Assembly (NCBI GenBank): GCA_036245525.1
Contig: BTPG01000001.1
Coordinates: forward strand, 176,790,057 to 176,854,056
Direction of reading: 5' to 3'
Source: Semisulcospira habei
Lineage: Eukaryota; Mollusca; Gastropoda; Semisulcospiridae
Length of the DNA stretch: 64,000 nucleotides
This document shows positions 44,478 through 55,492 of this stretch, piece by piece. Made by a program: the position numbers and the translations under genes. Each line of letters starts with the position of its first letter. The stretch's first letter is position 1. Below the pieces are notes generated by a model. That model saw only the letters and a program-made list of their open reading frames with translations. It was not told the origin of the DNA and ran no database searches.

Positions 44478-46020
44478 ACTGAACCCTCTTCTCGTCTTCT
44501 TCCTCTTTGTTGTCCTCACAAACAATCATGTTCATCAGATACACACGGCAACAACTGCTATCTCTACGTCGCCACGCCACCTACTGCGCGGCCGGTGCCG
44601 CTGACAGTGTTGCAGATGCCGTACGCGGCATCCGACCGCGAACGAGAGGCTGCAGGGGCGGAATTAGCAAAAGGCGGGACTCACCACAACAAACACAACC
44701 ACACACTTCTTCCCCTTTTCCTATGCCCTTCCACCCCTTCCGCCTCCCCCCCCGCCTCCTCGATTTCTCCACCTCCTTTTCTTCTTCTCCCATTTCTTTT
44801 CCTCTCTTCCTCATCTACCGCTCCCTGCTCTCCTCGGCCGCCCCCTCCCACCCCGCCCTCCTCCCCCTTCCTCCCCTCACCCCCTCCTCCTTCGCCTGCT
44901 TTTTCCTCCTCGTCCCCCCTTTCTCCTCCCCTTCGCCCTCTCCCTCCCCCTCCCTCTACCTCAGCTTTTCCTACTCATCTTCCTCCTCCTCCCCCCTCCC
45001 CCTCACCTTCTTCTCGCATCCTCTTTCTTGCCCGGTTCTTCTTCCCCGTCTTTTCCTCCTCCCCCCTCTCCCTCCTTCCCCGCTCCATCCTCTGTCTCCC
45101 CTCCCCACCCTCCTCTTCCTTTGTCCTCTTTTTCGTCCGTTTCTTCTCCCTCTTCCTCTTCTGGCTCATCCAACCTAAAACTGTGTCAGTTCTCCACCTT
45201 TTGTTGAAAATTCAGATAAGATGGACGCTTATCTGGAGCGATTCGAGCGCTTCGCAAGCAACAATAACTGGAGACAAGAGACTTGGGCTATCAAACTGAG
45301 TGCACTTATAACTGGCAAAGCGCTTGAATTTTACACCCGCTTGCCAAGAGAAGAAGCCGAAGATTATACGCAGTTGAGAGCCGCCCTGCTGAGACAGTAC
45401 GACTTCACTGAAGAGGGTTACAGGCGACGATTTCGGAACTGCAAGCCTGAGGAAGGAAAAACACCCGGCCTATTCATTGAAAGAATCAGGAGCTACCTGG
45501 AGAAATGGATAGAGATGGCTGGTTTAAACAAAGAGTACCAGGACCTGTGTGACCTCATCATCAAAGAACAAGTCCTCAACGCATGTTCTAAGGACCTGGC
45601 CGCCCACCTCAGGGAGCAAAAAGACCAGTCCCCGAAGGCCGTGGCAGACTTCACTCAAAGATACCAGGACGCCCACAACATGAAGTTCGGGTCCAGTATA
45701 CCGCAGCGCGGATCTACACCAGCAGAGGAAACCCACAACGTCAGAGACATCCCAAAACACATGCCGATGGAGAGCCTGACATGTTTTGTGGAAAGAAAGC
45801 TCACAAGGCGATACGATGTCCTTCCAAGGATGTTCCCCGAGGCGATAACACCAGAAGACCTAACCAAGATCGCGGGTTAGCAGACAGAAGCAATACCACG
45901 TCTCAACACAGAGCCGCCGCTATACTAGCCAATGATGTGACGTCATTATGTGACTTTGAATCTGGAGAAAGGCAAGTGACACCGGAGCTGAATCTTTCAG
46001 AAAGAATGGACGCATCCCAG
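43948..46020 (+). pseudogene. Gypsy-type gag, interrupted by a ~1 kb insertion
   Basis: The N-terminal part (43948 to about 44190) starts MATSEMETFLKIGKECGLEG and continues as a charged Glu/Arg coiled coil. The capsid-like part (45215-45880) reads DAYLERFERFASNNNWRQET, ALITGKALEFYTRLPREEAE and LIIKEQVLNACSKDLAAHLR, the SCAN-like layout of Gypsy capsids. A CCHC zinc knuckle follows as C-F-V-(C)-G-K-K-A-H-K-A-I-R-C, with the second Cys lost to a frameshift at 45788. Gag would form the particle and bind RNA. The 44190-45165 insertion and two frameshifts make it non-functional. Confidence 0.82.
44190..45165 (+). mobile_element. insertion in gag: probable LINE 5' part with long (CA)n and polypyrimidine tract
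   Basis: Bounded by the gag blocks on both sides. It holds a CA run (44330-44475) and, after it, a frame reading YTRQQLLSLRRHATYCAAGA and GIRPRTRGCRGGISKRR, which resembles the start of CR1/L2-type ORF2. About 450 bp of C/T-rich sequence follows (44690-45165). The large proline/serine frames there are composition artefacts. The LINE assignment is tentative. Confidence 0.5.
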
Positions 46021-46400
46021 TAGGAGATGGGGCTACATTCTTACCAGTCTCAAACATCGCGCTGCCTGAGAATGAAGTGCCGAACATGCCGGTGGTGTCA
46101 GGATTCGTCGGCGACGCATCATTGAGGGTGCTGAGAGACACCGGTTGTAACTGCATCATCGTGAGAGAGAACTTAGTAGCTGAAGACCAGAAGCTACAGG
46201 AGTGGACAACCCTCATCTTGGCCGATGGAAGTGGCAGAGTCATCCCCCTTGCCAAGGTCAGTGTTGATACCCCCATATCTGACAGGGGAGATGAAGGCAT
46301 TGTGCGTGAAGCCCCTAGTCTACGACCTTATCATCGGAAACATTGATGGTGCCAGAAACGCAGATGATCCAGATCCAGAGTGGAGACCTGAAACATGTGC
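46021..46400 (+). pseudogene. Gypsy-type aspartic protease
   Basis: Retropepsin-like domain cleaving the polyprotein. It reads VSGFVGDASLRVLRDTGCNC (active-site D-T-G) and IIVRENLVAEDQKLQ. After a one-base frameshift near 46270 it continues as YLTGEMKALCVKPLVYDLII and GNIDGARNADDPDPEW, a block that often joins protease to RT in metazoan Gypsy elements. The active-site motif is intact, but the frameshift breaks the domain. Confidence 0.82.
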
Positions 46401-46439
46401 TGTTACCACAAGAGGTCAGGAAGAGAAGAACCACCATAT

Positions 46440-47052
46440 CATCCCTCTAAAATTGGCTGACAATATAGAATCAACCACGGTGAATAGAGATAAGTTGGAG
46501 GAAAAGCTCAAGGTGTTGGAGCGACAGCAGAACCAGGGGGACGCGACTGTGGACAGCGAGCGAGATAAGCTAGAGGCGGAACAGCAAGCAGCCGTCCACC
46601 GTCTGCAGCAAAAATAGGCGCAGGAGTTGGACAGTCGACGGCATGATGCCGAGCGCCGCCACAATGATCAGATGGGGTCGCCGAAAATCCAAATGAATGA
46701 GGGCCACGAGCGAGACAGGGCTCCTCTGAGACAGGAGATGTCGGAGCTGCGGGAAAAGGAGAGGGAAAGAGAGAACCAGGAGCTGGAGTGCGAACTTAGA
46801 AGCCAAAAGGTCGTCGACGATTTCGAGAGAGGGCTGGATAAAGTTCGACATGACCGGGAGCAAGACCTGAAGGTCAGTCATCAGAACCAGTTTGAGAGAT
46901 CGCGGCAGAAACAAGATACAGAATTATGCCGACTGCCACTGGACATGCGAGATAGGGGACTGCACGTGTATGACACAGTGGTTGATATCGAAGACGACAG
47001 AGTTGATGTTAACAACGGAACGAATACTGATCATGTTCCTATACTACCGAAA
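46440..47052 (+). pseudogene. coiled-coil segment between protease and reverse transcriptase
   Basis: A frame open from 46225 to 47154 except for one TAG at 46615-46617. It encodes long charged heptads on both sides of the stop: NRDKLEEKLKVLERQQNQGD, AEQQAAVHRLQQK, then EMSELREKERERENQELECE and KVVDDFERGLDKVRHDREQD. I know of no such coiled coil at this position in standard Gypsy elements. It could be captured host sequence or an expanded spacer. The frame's end (after 47054) comes from an inserted MITE. Function unknown. Confidence 0.6.
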
Positions 47053-47054
47053 TA

Positions 47055-47307
47055 TGTGACCTGTTCCCACAAAAGGGACCTTAAGTCGCTTTTGGCCGAA
47101 TGGAGCTACAGGCCAAAAAGGGTGCAGGGGGTCATCTTGGGTCAGCTCAAGTGATCAACTTTAAATGCATGTTTCTCGCTTCATAACAGGTCTACAACAA
47201 TAGTTTTTGCATCAAATTAATTTGTATTGCTAGTAGATTGTAATGGTGTAAATATCTCAAAACTCAAAATTTCCGACTTATGGTCCCTTTCGTGGGAACA
47301 GGTCACA
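47055..47307. mobile_element. TA-flanked MITE inside the Gypsy-type pol region
   Basis: A 253 bp element with ~35 bp terminal inverted repeats (TGTGACCTGTTCCCAC and GTGGGAACAGGTCACA at the tips), flanked by TA at 47053-47054 and 47308-47309. This is typical of non-autonomous Tc1/mariner-like elements. It splits the coiled-coil segment from the RT segment and supplies the ends of both flanking open frames. Confidence 0.82.
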
Positions 47308-47309
47308 TA

Positions 47310-47765
47310 TATCGAGAGAATTCGTCAGTGTAAATCACAACAAGCTGAATCGGCGTGTCTGACTGCCGACACTGAGAGACTAGACGACGAGAACCTATTC
47401 GACTCAGAGACTGCAGACACCGCCCAACGTGAGAATGGTCCGACATCAAACGAGCTGGTTCGTGACGAGCTGTGTCATATGCTTGACAACACGAGAGAGA
47501 GACTGAGGAAGAATGTTGGGGAAACGCCGGACCTGGGAGTCGTCAGCGATTCCAGATCGACAGTGGTCATCGCGAAGAAACCAGAGAGATCCAATTTGGT
47601 GTGTATGGACTATCATACATTCAATAAGCCGACAGTGTTCGACCTAGGACCAGTAACCCTTGAACTGTTTAAACTGTACTTAGGATTTGGCGAAGTTCCA
47701 GAAATGAACTTTGACATTAATTTTCAGTTTAATCAGGGGTTCGCAAAACTTTGGAGCGGATTACC
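47310..47765 (+). pseudogene. Gypsy-type reverse transcriptase N-terminal fragment
   Basis: Reads NELVRDELCHMLDNTRERLR, DLGVVSDSRSTVVIAKKPER and SNLVCMDYHTFNKPTVFDLG, the fingers region with its R-x-x-x-D-Y-R-x-L-N-like block (here M-D-Y-H-T-F-N). The palm, RNase H and integrase are all deleted: the frame passes directly into unrelated sequence and then the 30 bp repeats. The missing palm sequence resembles what lies at 42591-43043. Confidence 0.78.
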
Positions 47766-47769
47766 TGAG

Positions 47770-47889
47770 CAGAGCAGTTTAAATGAACATTTCTGTGTCC
47801 AGAACAGTTTAAAGAAACATTTTGGTGTCCATGAGAATTTAAAGGGACATGACTGCGCTCAGGACAGTTTAAGGAAACTGTGAGACGAT
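47770..47889 (+). repeat. four 30 bp tandem repeats, in frame
   Basis: Units start at 47770, 47800, 47830 and 47860, with consensus CAGAACAGTTTAAAGAAACA plus TTTTGGTGTC. Because 30 is a multiple of 3 they encode a 10-residue repeat (S-L-K-K-H-F-G-V-H-E-like). They lie just upstream of where the 3' LTR would start. Confidence 0.85.
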
Positions 47890-47890
47890 T

Positions 47891-50165
47891 TTAAAGTAGT
47901 TGGTTTGACCTTCTCTTGGACCCCGTCGCCTCTCCTGATCTTGCATCCCATTTCGATTCCTCCCTTCGAAAACTTCTAGACATCCACGCCCCTGTCACCA
48001 CATGCTCCATACCCAACCGACTCCCCTCCCCCTGGCTCAAAGACGACATAGCTGATGCCAAGCGCGAGCGCCGACAAGCGGAACGCCGCTGGCGCTCATC
48101 CGACCTCACCATTCACAGACAGATCTTCCAAACCACCAGATCCAAAGTCTGCAGAATGATCTCCGACTCCAAACGTAAACATCTTCAAAACAAAATCCTG
48201 GAATCCACTTCATCCAAAACCCTCTACGCTACCATGAACAAACTCCTAGGCACTTCTAAAGACTCTCCTCTTCCCAACACACACAGCAAAGAAGAACTCC
48301 CGTCCGCTTTTTCCACCTATTTCTCCGACAAAATCCAAACTCTGCGCAACACACTCGACACTCTGCCTTCTCCGCCTTGCCTTCCTGACCCCCCCCCCCC
48401 CTTTTCCGGCACTCCCCTCTCATCCTTCCGCCCCGTCTCTCAGGATGAAGTCCGCAAGACCATAAAGTCCATGACTTTCAAAACCTGCGAACTAGACCCC
48501 CTCCCAGCTTCTCTCTACCGAGACGGCCTTCCAAAACTTTTGCCCTTCATCACCGACATCATCAACACATCTCTAGAAAATGGCTCCGTCCCCGATATCT
48601 TCAAGTCCGCCATCGTCCGTCCTCTCCTCAAAAAACACAACCTCGACCCAAACGATCTCAAGAACTACCGCCCAGTCTCCAATCTCTCCTTCCTGTCCAA
48701 GCTTCTTGAGAAGGTTGTCCTCAACCAGCTCAACCTCCACCTCGCCGACAACAACCTTCTCAGTCCCTTCCAGTCTGCCTATCGCAAACATCACAGCACT
48801 GAAACAGCCCTTCTACATATCCTAAACGACCTGCTTATCTCCACCGACTCGGCTCCCTTCTTACGCTACTCGATCTCTCTGCCGCCTTCGACACCATAGA
48901 CCAATCTATCCTCCTCCATCGCCTTCACCACTCCTTTGGCATCACTGACTCTGCTCACTCCTGGTTTCTCTCCTACTTCTCCGACAGACAGCAATCAGTC
49001 ACCATCGACGGCGTCTCCTCCAACCCAGTCAGGCTCTCCTGCGGCGTTCCACAGGGGTCCGTCTTGGGTCCGGTCCTTTTCACACTCTACACCTCTCCCC
49101 TGTCCAACATCATCCAGTCTCACCACATACACCACCACCTCTACGCTGACGACTCACAACTACTAGACAAAGACAAACTCGACAACACTCAGTCACTACT
49201 GATTCGCACGGCTGACTGCTACGAAGACGTGAAAAACTGGATGACAGCAAACAAGCTCAAACTGAACGACGACAAAACGGAAGCCATGCTGGTAGGCACT
49301 CGCCAGAAACTTTCCCAGCTCCCCCCTTCTCTCCACCTTCAACTCGACAGCACCCCCATCTCCCTCTCTGACTCGGTCAAGAACCTCGGCGTTATCCTCG
49401 ATTCCTCTCTTTCCATGACCAGCTTCGTCTCCGCCACGGCCCAGGCATGTTATTTCCACCTCCGCCGCATCAGTCAGATCAGAAAATACCTCACTACCGA
49501 AGCTGCCACCAAACTCGCTGTCTCTCTCATCTTATCTCGCATCGACTACTGCAACTCTCTCCTTTCCGGCCTTCCTCACTCTACCACTCTCACTCTTCAG
49601 CGCGTCCAGAACAATGCTGCCCGCCTCGTCCTCAGAAAGAAAAAATCCGACCACATCACTCCCCTACTCAAGCTCCTTCACTGGCTCCCCATCCCCCAAC
49701 GCATCCAATACAAGATTCTGTCTCTCTGCTACAAATCCCTGAACAACTACGCTCCTACTTATCTCTCCAACTTACTTCACCCCTACACTCCTTCTCGCTC
49801 CCTCCGCTCCGCCTCCGACCCTCTCCGCCTCCTCATCCCTCGCAACAAACTCAGCACTTTCGGCCCCCGCTCCTTCTCCGTCTACGGTCCATCCACCTGG
49901 AACACACTCCCACTCTCTCTCCGTCAGAAACACTCTCTATCCTCCTTCCAGTCCGCCCTCAAAACTCACCTCTTTCAACAGTTCTAGCACTATATTACTA
50001 CACTCCCAACCCCAAGCTGACCGTCGTAATGTATTTTCACTATTTGTGGTACGTGAGTCATTGTCTAAAGCGTGCGCATGCGTGTGCGAGTTGTGAGTGC
50101 GCGCTTAGAGTTATAATTATTATAAGATAAGCGCATTATAAAACCGTAATTATTATTTATTATTA
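47891..50165 (+). mobile_element. L2-like LINE, 5'-truncated, with (ATT)n tail
   Basis: Begins at the end of the endonuclease and continues through a nearly complete reverse transcriptase to a 3' end AAGCGCATTATAAAACCGTA followed by ATT repeats. One frameshift near 48860 and no other clear break. Inserted into the 3' part of the Gypsy-type element; no target duplication was found and the first ~310 bp of the 3' LTR are missing at the junction. Confidence 0.87.
47895..49987 (+). pseudogene. L2-like reverse transcriptase, one frameshift
   Basis: Blocks in order: DSSLRKLLDIHAPVTT, KTCELDPLPASLYRDGLPKL, KKHNLDPNDLKNYRPVSNLS, FLSKLLEKVVLNQLNLHLAD, FQSAYRKHHSTETALL; then, after a frameshift near 48860, LLDLSAAFDTIDQSILLHRL (catalytic Asp), LSCGVPQGSVLGPVLFTLYT, HHHLYADDSQLL (catalytic YADD), then LILSRIDYCNSLLSGLPHST and HWLPIPQRIQYKILSLCYKS, and the typical C-terminus ending LKTHLFQQF before a stop at 49985-49987. 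The residues are characteristic of the L2 clade. Only the frameshift prevents a full RT, so the insertion is fairly young. Endonuclease and ORF1 are absent. Confidence 0.88.
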
Positions 50166-50170
50166 TTTTT

Positions 50171-50449
50171 GTGTGAAGTCATAACACACCGGAATTTCCC
50201 AAAATTGGGAGTGAAATTAGCAGTCGAATTTTGTAGACTATTGTAGTCTATTCTAGAAAGTTCATTTGTGAATGCATTGTTTGGAGATCGCATTGCTGCA
50301 ATAAAATATTGTTGGAACTATTACTCCAGGGTGGTCTACATCCTTAAGCCACGTGTGACGGTTGCAGCTGAGTGAAGTTTCTTTAAAAGAACCTTACGTT
50401 CGTACGTCTGGTGTGATATCATACTACGACTACGACACAACACGTAACA
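50171..50449 (+). repeat. partial 3' LTR of the Gypsy-type element
   Basis: Matches the LTR at 43044-43865 from about its position 312 to its end, minus an internal stretch of ~225 bp (both flanks of the deletion are visible at CTAGAAAGTT/CATTTGTGAATG). Ends ACACAACACGTAACA. Confidence 0.85.
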
Positions 50450-50592
50450 CCGAGGTTGGGTCGACGCCGAGATTGGGACCCAACAGATAGCGCGTCCGTC
50501 TATTATTAGCTCAACTACGTGTTACAGATAGCGTTGAGCGAAGTCATTGTCAAATTACTCGATATTAAGACCACGTGTGCTAACGTGTGCGC
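50450..50592. repeat. outer right arm of the foldback element
   Basis: Reverse-complement match to 41697-41818 (for example GGGACCCAACAGATAGCGCG and GTCATTGTCAAATTACTCGA). With 42090-42292 it would make one continuous right arm if the LTR element were removed. Confidence 0.8.
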
Positions 50593-50838
50593 AGAATTTT
50601 TAAAAAATGCGATTACGCGTGCCAAAACTGCTGTGGAAGTTCATTAGGTGTGTCGACAAAGCATAACACACCAAATGGTGCTGAAATGTCTTCAGATTAA
50701 TTACGCGTAATGGTACTTTCTGCAATATAATAAAGTTGTCTTGCACCCGAAGCGGAACTTGATTTCGTGTGTAAATGAACCATACCCAGTACTGCATCCA
50801 TATAGAAATAGGTCATAAAGGGGTTTTCGTCAGTACTA

Positions 50839-51162
<324 letters not shown>

Positions 51163-51520
51163 CTATTTACCTCGTCTGGTTTGTTTACTGTCAAAGAACA
51201 CAAATGTTGGACGTGGCCTGTTAGACCCGGCAACTTTCAGTCCTTAAAAATCTTTAAACAGTAAGCAGGGAGTCGAATATATGGACTGATAATGCGAAAA
51301 AGCTTCCAGAAATGCTTAAGCATATTATAAGTAGTATCATAAGATATCTATTACTACAGAACATCTACATAAGGTACAAGCCGTCTAAACCTAGCATGCA
51401 CCCCGCCACCCTGCCAGTGCACAATGAAACTGGTCTTAAAGTGTGCTTTAGTATGTCCTGCGATGTTTAACCCTTATCATTCGGAATACACCAGTGTGTG
51501 AAATAAGTCGGTCTAAAATA

Positions 51521-51588
51521 GTTCAAGGGTAGTGCCAGAATAGCGTGGCGCCTCTAGGCGCCAAGCTATTCTGGCACCACCCTTGAAC
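51521..51588. repeat. 68 bp near-perfect hairpin flanked by TA
   Basis: Arms GTTCAAGGGTAGTGCCAGAA and TTCTGGCACCACCCTTGAAC extend inward to a GGCGCC core. TA lies directly on both sides (51519-51520 and 51589-51590), like a minimal palindromic MITE. Confidence 0.8.
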
Positions 51589-51599
51589 TAATGCCATTG

Positions 51600-52764
51600 G
51601 TATATATCCTTATCTCGAAGTATTATAATATAGCTTGCATATGGCAGTGTACACATTTGAAGCTTTTAGCCTCAGTATGATATGGGTTGTCATGTGGATG
51701 CACAAGAGATACAGCCCCTGGCGCAAGATTACCTCTTTGATGGCGCTCTTTGCGGATGCTAAAATGAGCTTCAGAAACACCTCCATCTGGATACATCAGG
51801 TTAGATTGTATTTTGACACACCTAGTAAACAGCCAGCTAGTTCCGTCAAGTTGAAAAGAAGGAAACGATTGTCTGAGATTCCCTCAGAACGTTCTGTAGC
51901 TTTGGCAGTCCGTTTCAGACTTTGATCATTAGAGTAGGCTGTTAGAATTATTATGAACCTGACTAGATGATGATGTGACCTCTTAAGTACAACAGTGCCT
52001 TATTTTGCATCCCTATTTGTCTGACCTGTAATCTTGACTTTTGTCGATTTTCCTTGACTTTTTCGAGTTAGCCATATTAGCATGTATAGGGAGGTCTTAA
52101 ACGTCAACTATCCTTCTGCTAGGATTCATAGAAATGTTGTTTGTTTTTTTTTACCCATTTACTTTCTAATTGTGACCTTTGACCGTTTAGGTCGCCCATT
52201 TAGTATGTACAGAAAGTTTTTAGCATCAGGTATCATTATGTAACCGAGGCACCCAGTTTCCTAGTTAAGCTCTGCGTTTTATTTTTATTTTTTATATGAT
52301 GTGTTTGTTTTTTTCGGCTATTACCTCTGGTACTTGATCTTTCCAGTAGCCGACGCAATAGCCCATGCATAACCAGGGGCCACAACTCAGCCCTGTTGCA
52401 GCTTGTAACGTACGCAGACTTTCAACCGGTCGCACGCACAGACTCACAAACGCTACGGGCACATACACAACAACGCTAACTCTCAGTCTGACGCATTCAT
52501 GCAGTATAAACGCAAAACATTCTTTTTCTGTGTAGCTCCTTTTACTAAACTAACTAACAAAAAACGTGCACTCCAAAAAACATTCTTTACATGATACACA
52601 ATTCTCAACACTATCACAAATCCATAAACAATAGAGTAAAAGCGAGGTTAGGTACAAGTCTTCATTATCCAACCTGTTCACTGCTGTTATCGCTCTGTAT
52701 CGTTCCCACGTTCCTTTACGTCTAGGCGTGTAGTTTCTTGCGTCACGCGTTCCCTGAAGGAGTC
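51600..52764. other. no gene seen; degenerate repeat relatives
   Basis: Probable intron of the DYRK gene. 52020-52260 contains two diverged units of the tandem family at 2560-3404 (TGTGACCTTTGACC, CATCAGGTATCATT). No exon recognised. Confidence 0.45.
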
Positions 52765-52950
52765 CCACGTTCCCCGAACTGTGGACGTCCTCTCGACTCG
52801 CTCCTCTAGCGAAGCCTCTGGTGACTTTGATGTCTTGGCACTAGGTCTCCCGCTCACCGAGCGGTAAATGACCTCACGACACGTTCCTCCAGCGGTAGCC
52901 TCTGTTGACCTTGACGTCTCGGCGTCACGTCAGTCTCTCCGCACAAAAAC
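52765..52950. repeat. two ~85 bp direct repeats
   Basis: Units share CTC(C/T)AGCG(A/G), AGCCTCTG(G/T)TGAC, TTGA(T/C)GTCT and GGTCTC/GTCTCT blocks in the same order. Confidence 0.6.
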
Positions 52951-54254
<1,304 letters not shown>

Positions 54255-55492
54255 CAGCGACTAGAGCCCGCGTTTGAGGATGGACAAGCTTGAAATTTTA
54301 GGATATTGTCCCTAAAAGAATTATCTCGGGACCTTTTTTTAAAAAAATGTTTTGATTAAGATGCTCATTCGCGAGAAAATGGCGGTTTCACGAAAACCGG
54401 TTGATCCACACTGAGTCCGTAATTTTTCTTATTTTTACTAGATATTTTGCGTATAGCTAGATAAAAAGGACATATTGAATGAGTTCGTTAACCAGCATTG
54501 TACCTCTAGAACTTTTTGAGTGATAATTAAATATGTTTTGAAAAAGAAAAAAAACTTCACGTTTTCGGGATTAATTTCACATATTATTTGGGTTAATCTT
54601 AAAACAATTGAATCTTTTTTGCGAAAAAGAAAAATCTTCTCATTAATAATCGCATGATTTTTCGTATACGGTATTTACATAAGCCTGCAGTTTGTCTCAG
54701 CTGTCGGGTACGATTAGGTCAATTGTCACCTGCATGCCCTAGGTGTAAAAATCAGACAGTTTTCTGCACCACTTTTTCGGAGTCATTTTTAAAATAGCTA
54801 ACATAGCTTCAATTTTTCTTTTACGAAAGAAGCTATCTTCTCATTAATACCCACATGATTTTCATAAACAGTGTTTGCATAAGCCGGCCCTGGACTAAGA
54901 TTAGGTCAAATTGTGACCTGTAAGCTCTAGGCATGAAAATCAACAAGAAAATTGCAAAGTTGATCCTCTGATACAGTTCTATCTCAGACTCTGAAAAGCC
55001 TAATCATTTTGATTCGATGGAATGTGCGCCCGCGCTCTTCTCGGTTTCGGTCCCCTTTTTTCCAGCAGAGCGGTTTGTTTATAATTGCTGTCATCGCGTC
55101 TAAATCACTATAGAAGGTAGTCACTGAATCAGCTCGCGCAGCTTCTTACCAGCATAATGATAGAGGCAGGCAAGAGGCAGGATTCTCATTTGCTTTCGCA
55201 TCTGCGGGAGCCATGAGGATCTATGTTTATTCCAGACAGGAGGTGTTTATCATTGAGTGTATCTAGCACAGTGTGTGATAGTGATCCTTTCTACAGATGA
55301 GAAAAAGGCATAGATCCTCAAGCGTCCGCCACGCAAGTTATAGGACTGTGACCCATGAGAATCTGTGCCTAAGTTTTGCTTATTCAGTTCACACAATTTT
55401 AATTTCCAGGCTGAGTGGGGGAAAGGGAGCGAGATGGGGTATTGTAGTTTGCAGTGAGCTTTTTGTTTTTCAGTAACCGTACATCAATGACC

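Larger units (their letters stand above)
42297..50449 (+). mobile_element. rearranged Gypsy-type LTR retroelement
   Basis: The order is LTR fragment (42297-42590), reverse transcriptase fragment (42591-43043), full LTR (43044-43865), primer-binding site, gag, protease, coiled-coil segment, RT fragment, 30 bp repeats, an inserted L2-like LINE and a partial 3' LTR (50171-50449). LTR ends are TGTTACG and CGTAACA. Flanks CCCAG (42292-42296) and CCGAG (50450-50454) look like a 5 bp target duplication with one mismatch. Every gene is broken, and RNase H and integrase are missing. The element lies inside the right arm of a foldback transposon. Confidence 0.85.

Noticed and set aside
44507..45299. 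Two 220-235 codon Pro/Ser-rich frames
   Set aside because: They cover a C/T-rich tract inserted in gag. Composition alone explains the absence of stops.
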